Source: Xanthobacteraceae bacterium
GTDB taxonomy: Bacteria; Pseudomonadota; Alphaproteobacteria; Rhizobiales; Xanthobacteraceae
Length of the DNA stretch: 64,000 nucleotides
Direction of reading: 5' to 3'
Assembly: GCA_019750915.1 (NCBI GenBank)
Contig: JAIENY010000008.1
Span: 62,001-126,000 of the forward strand
Below the pieces are notes generated by a model, which was not told where the DNA came from, did no database searches, and worked only from the letters and a program-made list of their open reading frames with translations. Both the position numbers and the translations under genes were made by a program. Of the stretch, positions 20,893 to 29,069 are shown one piece after another (position 1 is the stretch's first letter; each line of letters begins with the position of its first letter).

Positions 20893-21189
20893 TTAGGACA
20901 GCACGCCCATGATGTCCGACTCCTTCATGATCAGGAGTTCCGCGCCGTCGAGCTTCACTTCGGTGCCGGACCACTTGCCGAACAGAACCTTGTCGCCAAC
21001 CTTGATGTCGATCGGGATCAGCTTGCCGGCTTCGTCACGTCCGCCGGGTCCAACCGCGACGACCTGACCTTGCGAAGGCTTTTCCTTCGCATTGTCCGGG
21101 ATAATGATGCCGCCCTTGGTCTTTTCTTCGGCGTCGATACGCTTGACGACGACTCGGTCGTGCAGCGGGCGGAAGCTGGTCTTGGCCAT
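20893..21189 (-). CDS. groES: Co-chaperonin GroES (10 kDa)
   Basis: The 98-residue product has [14 protein letters not shown] at the N-terminus, the mobile loop [12 protein letters not shown] that docks on GroEL, and the conserved end [17 protein letters not shown]. It is the first gene of the groESL operon. A CIRCE element and an RpoH-like promoter lie 75-145 bp upstream, predicting dual control by HrcA and the heat-shock sigma factor. Confidence 0.99.
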   Translation of the reverse strand: MAKTSFRPLHDRVVVKRIDAEEKTKGGIIIPDNAKEKPSQGQVVAVGPGGRDEAGKLIPIDIKVGDKVLFGKWSGTEVKLDGAELLIMKESDIMGVLS

Positions 21190-21262
21190 GATGAATTCCT
21201 TCAGCGGTTGATTGACAGAACAGGATCGGACAGCAGGAGCCTCGGTCCCTGAGAAAAGGCCC

Positions 21263-21289
21263 TTAGCAATCTCGATTTTAGAGTGCTAA
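21263..21289 (-). promoter_or_regulatory. CIRCE operator (HrcA binding site) of groESL
   Basis: TTAGCAATC-N9-GAGTGCTAA matches the CIRCE consensus TTAGCACTC-N9-GAGTGCTAA with one mismatch in the left arm and a perfect right arm. It lies downstream of the promoter-like elements, so HrcA would block groESL transcription at the start region. Confidence 0.92.
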
Positions 21290-21304
21290 TGTTTCGCCGT
21301 GGGG

Positions 21305-21333
21305 AAATATGGGTTGGGCCAATCCCTGTCAAG
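21305..21333 (-). promoter_or_regulatory. Heat-shock (RpoH-type) promoter candidate of groESL
   Basis: On the minus strand CTTGACA is followed after 15 bp by CATATTT (16 bp after CTTGAC). The pair is close to the alphaproteobacterial RpoH pattern (CTTGAC, then CYTATNT) and also resembles a housekeeping -35/-10. The CIRCE element begins 15 bp downstream. Confidence 0.6.
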
Positions 21334-21473
21334 CAAGGCCTTAAAGCCTTGGTGATGTCATTGTATGGTGATCGAACTGAATGGGGACAATTTGCATCCT
21401 TGATCGTCAGACGATGGTTGCAGCCGCTTGCCTGTTGGGCGAACGTGGTCCATGAATTCGGCTTGGAGAAGTT

Positions 21474-21980
21474 ATGGCCAATTTGCTCACTCTACGGCAT
21501 TTCGCCAGCGCTGCCGTGATTTTCGGCGTCGCTGTTACTCTTGCAGGATGCAACAGCTTCAATCTGAACGGCTCGCAGCAACCTTCGTTGGAACCGGCGG
21601 TTGCTCCGGAGATCCCTTCAAGTATCCGCCCCGATGAACTGGTCGGGAAGTGGGGTCTTGCCGCTTATCACAAGCCGGAGGACCGCGTGCGTACCGAGGC
21701 CGCCGCGAAGGGCCAGTGCAAACAACCCTATGTGATTGGCCGTGGGCAAAGCGGCGGCGTGATTATGCATCTCGCCGATGAAGCCACGCCTCAGGAGCTT
21801 CGCATTAAGGGAAGCCAGAGCGGCAAGAGCTACATCGGTCCGGCTGGACCAGCTGGCGGACCTCAGGATCGCGAGATCGTCTCGTTTGACGGCCGCGTGC
21901 TCACGACGCAATTCCTCGATCCGGATGCCGCGTCGCGGTATGGCACCATGGTTTATGTGCGGTGCGCGCCGCGGGCGTAA
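21474..21980 (+). CDS. Putative lipoprotein of unknown function
   Basis: The 168-residue product has a lipoprotein signal peptide with lipobox LAGC (lipidated Cys 26), then a Pro/Ser-rich linker and a compact domain (ELVGKWGLAAYHKPED, then CKQPYVIGRGQSGGVIMHL). Two further cysteines (CKQ and VRCAP) could pair. It is probably anchored in the periplasmic face of a membrane. A GGAGA ribosome site precedes the ATG. I do not recognise a characterised family. Confidence 0.8.
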   Translation: MANLLTLRHFASAAVIFGVAVTLAGCNSFNLNGSQQPSLEPAVAPEIPSSIRPDELVGKWGLAAYHKPEDRVRTEAAAKGQCKQPYVIGRGQSGGVIMHLADEATPQELRIKGSQSGKSYIGPAGPAGGPQDREIVSFDGRVLTTQFLDPDAASRYGTMVYVRCAPRA

Positions 21981-22047
21981 GCAACCCACCCCGCATCGTG
22001 CTCAATTTCTTGTGCAGCTCTGACCATTCGGCCAAGGTGCCGGCGTC

Positions 22048-23247
22048 ATGATTTCATTCGCCGGACCGGCCGCGTTGATCGCGGGTCCGCATCGCGCAGT
22101 GGTGGTTTTATGCGTGACCCAGATCCTGGGTTGGGGCGCGCTGTTTTATCCACCTGCGCTCACCATGACCTATATCGCGGCGGCTCATGGCTGGTCGTTG
22201 CCTTTGGCGCTGTCTGGCTTTTCGGTTGCATTGTGCACATCGGGACTGGCGGCGCCCTATGCCTGTGGCTTAATTGATCGCCACGGCGGGCATCCGGTGA
22301 TGGCCGCGGGTTCTCTGATCGGAGCGGCGGGGCTGCTGCTTGCGCTGGCTCCACATTATGGAATCTATCTTGCAGCATGGACCCTGATCGGGCTTGCTAT
22401 CGCATCGTGCCTTTATGATCCGGCCTTCACGACTTTGACGCGGATTTTCGGACTGGCGGCACGCCGCCCCATCACGATGGTGACGTTTGCGGGCGGCCTG
22501 GCGTCGACCGTGGGCTGGCCGTTGATGCATTTTCTTATCGAATACGGCGGCTGGCAAAGTGTCTATTTTACCTGGGCAGCGGTCCTGCTGATCATTGTAA
22601 CGCCGCTGCATTATTTCGCGTTGCCGCGCCGAAAGGCTGCGCCTCCAGCCAAATTGGATGGCAAAGATCATCACGTGACGCCGGCGCGAACGATACCTGC
22701 TTCTGGATTGCCGTTCATTTTGATGGCGGCAGGCTTTGCCGGACATGCCTTTGTCCTGTCCGGCACCACGGCGCATCTTTTGCCGATCCTTCAGCGCGGC
22801 GGCATCGATTCGGGAACAGCTGTGACCATCGGCGCTCTGTTCGGCCCGTCACAGGTCGTCAGCCGCCTCGCGGATTTCGTCACCAAGGGAACGCTGCATC
22901 CGCTCTGGATTGCACGCATTTCGATGAGTGCGATGGCGGTCGCGTTCAGCCTGCTGCTGGTCGTCGGTATTGCTCCGTTGCAGGCCGTGGTGTTTGCCGT
23001 GGTGTTCGGCGCCTCAAATGGGGTGATGACGATTGCGCGTGGTGCGTTGCCGCTCGCGACTTTCGGTACGGTGGGTTACGGCAACGTGATGGGGCGGATT
23101 TCACGGCCTGGGCTGATTCTGCAGGCATTCGCGCCGTTCATCATCGCATTTGTCGTTGATCGCTGGTCGGACCGGGCCGCGCTGGGAATTCTGATCGCGA
23201 TCGCGGCGTTTGCGCTGGCCTGCTTTGTCACGTTACGGCGTCCGTGA
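22048..23247 (+). CDS. Major facilitator superfamily transporter
   Basis: A 399-residue protein with about twelve hydrophobic helices in two halves joined by a basic cytoplasmic loop (PRRKAAPPAKLDGKDHH). The conserved ACGLIDRHGGHPVM segment after helix 2 is the MFS loop motif (G-x-x-x-D-R-x-G). Best matches by pattern are the monocarboxylate/oxalate-formate-like or drug-type MFS members; the substrate cannot be inferred. It begins 67 bp after the lipoprotein gene and converges on cheZ. Confidence 0.85.
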   Translation: MISFAGPAALIAGPHRAVVVLCVTQILGWGALFYPPALTMTYIAAAHGWSLPLALSGFSVALCTSGLAAPYACGLIDRHGGHPVMAAGSLIGAAGLLLALAPHYGIYLAAWTLIGLAIASCLYDPAFTTLTRIFGLAARRPITMVTFAGGLASTVGWPLMHFLIEYGGWQSVYFTWAAVLLIIVTPLHYFALPRRKAAPPAKLDGKDHHVTPARTIPASGLPFILMAAGFAGHAFVLSGTTAHLLPILQRGGIDSGTAVTIGALFGPSQVVSRLADFVTKGTLHPLWIARISMSAMAVAFSLLLVVGIAPLQAVVFAVVFGASNGVMTIARGALPLATFGTVGYGNVMGRISRPGLILQAFAPFIIAFVVDRWSDRAALGILIAIAAFALACFVTLRRP

Positions 23248-23252
23248 GTCTC

Positions 23253-23283
23253 AAAAGCAAAACGCCTCCGATAGTCGGAGGCG
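23253..23283 (-). terminator. Terminator downstream of cheZ
   Basis: Nine-base arms CGCCTCCGA (23263-23271) and TCGGAGGCG (23275-23283) with a 3-nt loop. On the minus strand the stem is followed by TTTTGCTTTT, so it ends cheZ transcription; on the + strand there is no T-run. Confidence 0.85.
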
Positions 23284-23307
23284 CCGAATCGAGTGTAGGC
23301 GGCTGGC

Positions 23308-24075
23308 TTATGGAAACAGCGCGTCGATATCGTTCTGCGAGACGTGGCCTTCATCGTCGGCGAGTTTCGGGCCGTTGAGGAGCTTCGCATCCTCGTCGCG
23401 ATGATCGACAATCGCGGGCGCGTGGACCTTGATTGCGTCGACACCACCCCAGATGTCCATCATGACATTGATACGGGCTTCGATGAATCGCATCGTGGTC
23501 ATTACCTTGCTGATGCGCTGGCCGGTCAGATCCTGGAAATTGCAGGCTTCGAAAATGCCGACGACGCGCTCCGAAATGTCGGAGGCAAGTGCCGCCTGCT
23601 GCTCGGGTGAATCGACCTTGAGGATGGCGGCGGCGGCCTGATCGATGGCCTCTGCCGCGGCGAGGATCTGATCGGTGGCCTCTTCGGTGCCACCCACGAT
23701 GGCGCCAAGCTCGCCGGTAACGCGCGACATCTGAGCGCTGCTGAAGCTGGTGTCGTGCAGGACCGCGATCTCTTCCTTGGTGCGATTGATAGCCTCATGA
23801 ATGAGATCAAGCTCCACCTTGAGCTTTTCGCACTGAATGATCTGGGCGCGGTACGACTCCAGTGTCGCGCGCGCGGCGTTTTCTTCGCTGGCGAGCACAT
23901 CCGGGGTTTCGGTTTTGCGCCCGTGGGAAATACGGCCCATCTGCTCGCGGATGCCGCGCAGTTCGGTCATGATGCGATCATGCATCGGGTTAAAATCGTT
24001 TTCGGCAACATCGATTTGCGGCAACGCGCCGTATTGCAATTCCTCGATGCGAAAACGCTTGCGCTGAGCAGCCAT
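23308..24075 (-). CDS. cheZ: CheZ-family protein phosphatase
   Basis: CheZ dephosphorylates CheY-P and so shortens the motor signal. The long central helical hairpin (about residues 65-215) contains the active-site motif FQDLTGQ; D182 and Q186 correspond to the Asp and Gln that attack and position water in E. coli CheZ. The C-terminus ends with an amphipathic SQNDIDALF peptide of the type that binds CheY. Length 255. It is isolated from other chemotaxis genes; a CheY-like receiver gene lies 34 kb away in this window. Confidence 0.88.
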   Translation of the reverse strand: MAAQRKRFRIEELQYGALPQIDVAENDFNPMHDRIMTELRGIREQMGRISHGRKTETPDVLASEENAARATLESYRAQIIQCEKLKVELDLIHEAINRTKEEIAVLHDTSFSSAQMSRVTGELGAIVGGTEEATDQILAAAEAIDQAAAAILKVDSPEQQAALASDISERVVGIFEACNFQDLTGQRISKVMTTMRFIEARINVMMDIWGGVDAIKVHAPAIVDHRDEDAKLLNGPKLADDEGHVSQNDIDALFP

Positions 24076-24363
24076 GAACTTCCCCCAATTCCAATGTTCC
24101 GACCTCTAGCGCGCGGTCATTTAATAGCCGGTTCATAGGGGCGCTATCGCTTGACGAAATAATGCAACTATCGTCAACGACGATTAACCATGACGGCTTG
24201 GTCTTCATCCAAAATAAACGATGCTAAGGACAACTTTGCCTTGCGGCTATCTTGGTGAATCCCGAACCGGGTTTTGTTTACCAAACCTTCCGCGATTTCG
24301 ATTTTAGTCGGCATGTGAGACGCGCCTTCAGCGCGTTGCGACGAAACAGTACAGAGTACGTCG

Positions 24364-25095
24364 ATGCCGAAACATTCCAAACTCGCGCTAGTCGCGGGCC
24401 TACTGCTGCTGGGTGCAGCTTGCCCGATTCACGCTCAGACGGCCGATCGGCCCCTGCGCGTCGCTTACTCAGATCGCTCCAGTCTCGGCGGGGGCTTTAT
24501 CGAATTCCTTTTCGGGGGTGGCGAACAGCGAGGCGTGATTCGCTCTCCGCAGGGTGGCTACTACCAGCAGGATGGTTTGCCACCGATGGACCCGCGTCAG
24601 CAACGTGGCTACGAACCGGATCAGGCAGTGGAAGCCGCGCGTCCAGGTTTCGATCCGAGATACGAGAAGCAACTCGTCGAGTATGACAGCACTGAACCGG
24701 CAGGCACGCTGATTATCGATACCCCGAACAAATTTCTCTATCTGGTGCAGGGGCACGGTCAGGCGATGCGCTATGGCATCGGTGTCGGGCGTCCGGGCTT
24801 TACCTGGTCGGGCGTGAAGAAGATCTCGGCCAAACGTGAATGGCCGGATTGGACACCTCCCGCCGAAATGATCGCTCGCCGTCCCGATCTGCCGCGGCAT
24901 ATGGAAGGCGGGCCGGAAAATCCGCTCGGTGCCCGCGCGATGTATCTCGGCTCCACGCTCTATCGTATTCACGGCTCCAACGAACCTTGGACCATCGGAA
25001 CGAACGTATCTTCCGGCTGCATCCGTATGCGCAATCAGGATGTGATCGATCTATACGATCGCGTGAAGGTCGGCACCAAGGTGGTTGTGCTCTGA
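24364..25095 (+). CDS. L,D-transpeptidase (YkuD domain)
   Basis: An exported 243-residue enzyme: signal peptide 1-24 (LALVAGLLLLGAACPIHAQ), a variable linker, then a YkuD domain from about residue 112 (TLIIDTPNKFLYLVQGHG). The catalytic signature is present as H203-G and S217-G-C219-I-R221 (HGSNEPWTIG ... SSGCIRM). The family forms 3-3 peptidoglycan cross-links or attaches proteins to peptidoglycan in the periplasm. It has its own gap upstream and ends in a bidirectional terminator shared with the DUF2076 gene. Confidence 0.93.
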   Translation: MPKHSKLALVAGLLLLGAACPIHAQTADRPLRVAYSDRSSLGGGFIEFLFGGGEQRGVIRSPQGGYYQQDGLPPMDPRQQRGYEPDQAVEAARPGFDPRYEKQLVEYDSTEPAGTLIIDTPNKFLYLVQGHGQAMRYGIGVGRPGFTWSGVKKISAKREWPDWTPPAEMIARRPDLPRHMEGGPENPLGARAMYLGSTLYRIHGSNEPWTIGTNVSSGCIRMRNQDVIDLYDRVKVGTKVVVL

Positions 25096-25111
25096 CCCGC
25101 ATCTGACTCCC

Positions 25112-25143
25112 AAAAAAAGGCCGCTGCTAGCAGCGGCCTTTTT
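25112..25143. terminator. Bidirectional terminator after the L,D-transpeptidase
   Basis: A perfect 20-bp palindrome (GGCCGCTG, CTAG centre, CAGCGGCC; 25119-25138) is flanked by seven A on the left and five T on the right, serving both convergent genes. Confidence 0.93.
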
Positions 25144-25167
25144 CGTTCCTGCGGCTGGGTTCAGAGG

Positions 25168-25992
25168 TCAGGCGTAGTTGCTGTCGTCCGAACCCAAATC
25201 GTCGCTGCCGAAATCATCGTGGTTGCCATCATCCGACGATGCAAGATTGTCGTCGTCGTCTCCTTGACCGAACTGGTTCTGGTCGGCGAAGCTTTGGCGG
25301 CGATCATCGTTGTTGTTGCCGATGTCGTTGATGCCGGCCTCACGCGACAGTTCGTTGTTGGAGCCGCCGTTATCCCATGGACCACGGCTGCCTTCGTTGA
25401 CGAGACTCTGGCCACCAAGACCGCTGCCGCCAAGACCGCTGCCGCCGAAGCTCGACCCCAATCCGCGGATCGAGTTCATCAACAGCGAGCCGCCGACCAC
25501 GCCCGCCGCGGCCGCCGCCGCGGTGCCGAGGAACGACGGGCCGCCGCCTTGCTGTGGCGGAGGAGGCGCGCCGTAACCCGGATTGGCATAACGCGGGTCG
25601 CCGTAGGGCGGCTGCTGTGGTGTCGAGTTCCAGATCGGTCCCGCCGCTGCCGGACCCGACGGTGACACGTTCGGAACCGATCCCCGCGATGGAGCAGGAC
25701 CTGATCCGAAGAAAGATCCGCGAAGTGAATCCAGGAAGCTGCCCTGGTTCTGCGGCTGTTGCTGCGGCTGCTCGTCGGCAAGCTGCGCCTCAAGCTCCTG
25801 GATACGGCTGCCGGCGCGTTTCAAAGCGTCGTCCTGCAACAAAGTCATCTGAACCAGTGCATAGGTTGCGTTCGGTGCTCGCCGCAAACCCTGCATGATC
25901 GCGGATTCGGCGTCGGTATCGCGGGGTGTCCCTTCGAGTTTCTCCAGCCGGCTGAAAAGATCATCGATCAACTGGCGCTCTTGCGGGGTCAT
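25168..25992 (-). CDS. DUF2076 family protein
   Basis: The N-terminal 85 residues (MTPQERQLIDDLFSRLEKLE, then IMQGLRRAPNATYALVQM and RIQELEAQLADEQ) are the DUF2076 signature, a helical segment seen in proteobacterial proteins of unknown role. The middle is Pro/Gly/Gln-rich and a short Ala/Gly hydrophobic stretch (FLGTAAAAAAGVVGGSLLMNS) could insert in a membrane; the C-terminus is Asn/Asp-rich and very acidic. I prefer ATG 25992 over the ATG four codons upstream because GGAGGA sits 4 nt before it. A peptide-binding or periplasmic ligand role has been suggested for the family but is not shown here. Confidence 0.85.
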   Translation of the reverse strand: MTPQERQLIDDLFSRLEKLEGTPRDTDAESAIMQGLRRAPNATYALVQMTLLQDDALKRAGSRIQELEAQLADEQPQQQPQNQGSFLDSLRGSFFGSGPAPSRGSVPNVSPSGPAAAGPIWNSTPQQPPYGDPRYANPGYGAPPPPQQGGGPSFLGTAAAAAAGVVGGSLLMNSIRGLGSSFGGSGLGGSGLGGQSLVNEGSRGPWDNGGSNNELSREAGINDIGNNNDDRRQSFADQNQFGQGDDDDNLASSDDGNHDDFGSDDLGSDDSNYA

Positions 25993-26100
25993 ATCGTCCT
26001 CCATGCTGCAAAAATGACAGCTGAACGGATGTAGGCCGCCGTTTGCGGCGGGATAAGGAGAGACAAGATTAAATTTTGCAAAGCTGCGGCAAACCGTCCG

Positions 26101-26946
26101 CTAGGCTGGGTCCAGCGACGCATTGATATCCTTAAGCAGTTCGGCAAAAGCCTCGCCGCTCAGGAACGCAAGTTCGTGTTCGCGCTGGTGGGTCAGCGGA
26201 TCGAGTGCCACCAGTGTCTCGTCGACGAATCCCGGATGACACATCGCCAGGCCGTGCTGCGGGAGTTGGCCGAGAAAGCCGCGCATCAGCGCCCCGAAAT
26301 CGCCGCCGCGGGCAAAATCATAGGCGCCGGAGAAGGCCGGATTGTACCGGAGCTGTTCGCGGTCGCACCGCTTGCGGAAGCCCGCACTCAGGCCGTCGAG
26401 CAACAGCGCCTTCGGATTGGCGAGGCGCCGGGCCACGGTGATGTTGCGTCCGCATTGGCGGATCAGCGCCTTCGGCGCGATTTCCTTCACCGCGCGGACA
26501 AAACCTTCGCGGATCTGCGGGAACAAGTGCACATGCTGATGGCCGTCAATGTGTGTCGGGAGGCGGCCGAACCTCTCCTGAAACAACGCAAGCTGGGCCA
26601 GTACTTCGGAATAGATGAATTCGGCATCGATCTGTCGCAGCATCGTCGAGCGAAGCAGCCGCCCCAGCGGCAGGAACATGCCGCCATCCAGCGGACGAAA
26701 ATGCATCGTCAACGGTGTGAAGGGAGCAGTCAGCGTGACATGCAGTCCAATACTGCAGGCTGTTCCTTCCGAAGATTTCAGCAGCGCCGCCGCCTCGTCC
26801 CGTCCGATTGCCGGGCCGATCAGCATGACGGAGGTCGCGTTGATACGGCGCTTCTCGATCAGGTCGCGAATCCCACGGTTGACGCCAGGGCTGATGCCGT
26901 AATCGTCTGCGCAAAGAATGATGTGACGGGTCGCCGTCGCGTTCAT
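26101..26946 (-). CDS. ChbG/HpnK (YdjC) family carbohydrate deacetylase
   Basis: The 281-residue product has the YdjC-fold metal site: CADDYGISPGVNRGI near the N-terminus (D14, D15) and PTHIDGHQHVHLFP with clustered histidines. Members remove acetyl groups from N-acetyl sugars, including chitobiose (ChbG), a hopanoid intermediate (HpnK) and undecaprenyl-phosphate-linked HexNAc (NaxD). Its start overlaps by 4 bp the stop of a polyprenyl-phosphate glycosyltransferase gene, so a NaxD-like role on a lipid-linked amino sugar is the most attractive reading. No hopanoid genes are visible here, so HpnK function is less likely from context. Confidence 0.88.
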   Translation of the reverse strand: MNATATRHIILCADDYGISPGVNRGIRDLIEKRRINATSVMLIGPAIGRDEAAALLKSSEGTACSIGLHVTLTAPFTPLTMHFRPLDGGMFLPLGRLLRSTMLRQIDAEFIYSEVLAQLALFQERFGRLPTHIDGHQHVHLFPQIREGFVRAVKEIAPKALIRQCGRNITVARRLANPKALLLDGLSAGFRKRCDREQLRYNPAFSGAYDFARGGDFGALMRGFLGQLPQHGLAMCHPGFVDETLVALDPLTHQREHELAFLSGEAFAELLKDINASLDPA

Positions 26947-27998
26947 TCGGCCGCCGTCCGCGAAGGCGAATTGTCCGACACAAGGTCTTCGCGATCATCG
27001 GATCGCCTCAAGGTTTGTTCGGCAACGAAATAGATCGGGCGCGCCTTCAGTTCGGAGAGGATTTTCCCGATATATTCGCCAAGGACACCAATCATGATCA
27101 GTTGTACGCCGCCGAGCGTCATCACGCCGACCATGAGCGACGGGTAGCCGGGGACCGACTTGCCGGTGGTGAGCGTCTCCCACATGATCGATGCGCCGAA
27201 CAGCAGCGCCGAGAAAGCGATCAGCGTGCCGAGCAGGCTTGCGATCCGCAGCGGAGCTACGGAGAACGAGGTCAGTCCTTCAATCGACAGGCCGAGCAGG
27301 CGACTGATGTTGAACGACGTTACGCCATGGGCGCGGGGCTCCGGTTCGTAATCGACGCGTAACTGGCGAAAGCCGATCCAGTTCGTCATGCCCTTGAAGA
27401 AGCGGTTGCGCTCCGGCATCAGTTTCAACGCTGCGGAGGCGCGCGGTGACAGCAGGCGGAAGTCGCCGGCGTCTTCCGGAATTCTCTGGCGTGCTCCCCA
27501 ATTCACCAGCGCATAGAAACCGCGCACCGCGAAGCGGCGCATCGTCGATTCATTGTCGCGGTGGGCCTTGGCCGTGAAGACAACATCATAGCCGCCTTCC
27601 ACCCAATGACGGACGAGCCGTTCGGCAAGGTCAGGCGAATGCTGCCCGTCGCCGTCCATGAACAGTACGGCGCCGAGCCGGGAATGATCGAGGCCCGCCA
27701 TCAGCGCAGCCTCCTTGCCAAAATTACGCGACAGCGAAACGGTCTGGACGTCCAACTGGTCGGCAGGCAGCGAGCGGGCGATGCCGAGCGTCATATCGGT
27801 CGAGCCGTCATCGACATAGACGACCTCGCAGCGCAGTCCGTAGCGTTGCCTCAATTTGGAGGCGAGCGTTGAAATGCGGTCGTGCAACTGGGTGAGACCG
27901 AGAGCTTCGTTGTACATCGGCACGACGATAGACAGTCCCTGCGAGGCAGCGGGCAGGGCAGTATCCGACAATGTCGAAACGTCAGTACCGAACGTCAT
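26943..27998 (-). CDS. Polyprenyl-phosphate glycosyltransferase, GT2 (DPM1/GtrB/ArnC-like)
   Basis: A GT2 domain (IVVPMYNEALGL, VYVDDGSTD, ALMAGLDH, FMDGDGQHSPDLAERL, EDAGDFRLLS) is followed by two C-terminal membrane helices (LRIASLLGTLIAFSALLFGA and LMVGVMTLGGVQLIMIGVLG). This layout is that of enzymes that transfer a sugar from a nucleotide donor to undecaprenyl phosphate on the cytoplasmic face. I use ATG 27998 (AAGG upstream); a TTG at 28025 would add nine residues. Its stop overlaps the deacetylase start. Which sugar is used cannot be read, but the deacetylase partner argues for an N-acetylhexosamine. Confidence 0.88.
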   Translation of the reverse strand: MTFGTDVSTLSDTALPAASQGLSIVVPMYNEALGLTQLHDRISTLASKLRQRYGLRCEVVYVDDGSTDMTLGIARSLPADQLDVQTVSLSRNFGKEAALMAGLDHSRLGAVLFMDGDGQHSPDLAERLVRHWVEGGYDVVFTAKAHRDNESTMRRFAVRGFYALVNWGARQRIPEDAGDFRLLSPRASAALKLMPERNRFFKGMTNWIGFRQLRVDYEPEPRAHGVTSFNISRLLGLSIEGLTSFSVAPLRIASLLGTLIAFSALLFGASIMWETLTTGKSVPGYPSLMVGVMTLGGVQLIMIGVLGEYIGKILSELKARPIYFVAEQTLRRSDDREDLVSDNSPSRTAAE

Positions 27999-28091
27999 GG
28001 CCGAACCTTTGACTTCAATCTTCAATATGGCGATTTCGAGCGACCTTCGCCATGGCTTTGAGCGGCAAGGATCGTGTCCATTTTGTGCGGG

Positions 28092-29069
28092 TCACGTGGC
28101 CAGGAAGCGGTCGAGGCAGGTGAAGAGCGGATTGTCGCGGTCCATTACGTAGTCCAGCGAGCCGATGCTGACCGTCTCCGCACCTTGGGTGCGCAGCAGC
28201 GTACCCAGCGCGTAAAGCTGGGCCGGCGGGCAATGCAGGGTAAGCATGCCGGACGAAGTCGGGCCGCCGAATGGCGCGACCACGCCGAACCGGTTGCGGA
28301 TCTCGCCAAGCAGCGCGTCATTGCAGCCCGCGAAACGGGTGCGCACTTCCTTGTATTTTGCAGCGCGTGCGCGTGCCGCAATATGGTCAAGAATAATCCG
28401 TGCCGTTTCCCGCGCCTGAGGCGACCAATCGGCTGCGCGCGATGCCACAAGGTTTGCCTGGCTGCGCAGGATCAGGCCATCGTCCAGGATCTTCAGGCTG
28501 TTAGCTGCCAGAGTTGCGCCCGTGGTGGTGATGTCCACGATCAGTTCGGCCGCGCCGCTGGCGGGGGCGCCCTCGGTTGCGCCTGCGCTTTCCACGATCC
28601 GGTAGTCGACGACGCCGTGACCGGCGAAGAAGTTGCGCGTCAGATTGATATATTTGGTCGCGACCCGCATCCGGCGATTATGCTTGGCCCGGAAGGACGT
28701 GGCGACGTCGTCGAGGTCGGCCATGGTGCGGACATCGATCCACGCCTGCGGAACGGCGACAACGACATTGGCACTGCCGAAGCCGAGCGTCTCGATCAGT
28801 TTCACCCGCGCGTCGGCGTTGGCGATGTTCTCGCGCACCAGATCCTCGCCGGTGATGCCGAGGTGCGCCTGGCCGCGGGCCAACTGCGCGGCGATCTCGC
28901 TGGCCGACAGGTAGACGATTTCGACATTGTCGAGGCCTGCAATGGTGCCGCGATAATCACGCGCACCGCGCGGCTTTGCCAGCGTCAGCCCGGCGCGGGC
29001 AAAAAATGCATCGGCATTTTCCTGGAGGCGCCCCTTCGAGGGAACGGCGAGGACGAACGGCGAGGTCAT
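28092..29069 (-). CDS. hisG: ATP phosphoribosyltransferase HisG
   Basis: HisG catalyses the first step of histidine synthesis, joining ATP and PRPP. The N-terminal region [20 protein letters not shown] and the PRPP-loop region [18 protein letters not shown] identify it. At 325 residues it is longer than the short-form HisG (about 210-230) and has about 100 extra C-terminal residues ending [15 protein letters not shown], which resembles the ACT-like regulatory domain of long forms. It overlaps hisZ by 4 bp (ATGA), so both are co-translated. Having both a regulatory tail and HisZ is notable. Confidence 0.95.
   Translation of the reverse strand: MTSPFVLAVPSKGRLQENADAFFARAGLTLAKPRGARDYRGTIAGLDNVEIVYLSASEIAAQLARGQAHLGITGEDLVRENIANADARVKLIETLGFGSANVVVAVPQAWIDVRTMADLDDVATSFRAKHNRRMRVATKYINLTRNFFAGHGVVDYRIVESAGATEGAPASGAAELIVDITTTGATLAANSLKILDDGLILRSQANLVASRAADWSPQARETARIILDHIAARARAAKYKEVRTRFAGCNDALLGEIRNRFGVVAPFGGPTSSGMLTLHCPPAQLYALGTLLRTQGAETVSIGSLDYVMDRDNPLFTCLDRFLAT

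Noticed and set aside
24259-24276. CCCG-AAC-CGGG followed by TTTTGTTT, terminator-like
   Set aside because: The stem is only 4 bp and no gene on the + strand ends upstream of it.
24174-24380. 68-codon minus-strand frame between cheZ and the L,D-transpeptidase
   Set aside because: It runs antisense into the transpeptidase start, has no recognisable motif or strong ribosome site.
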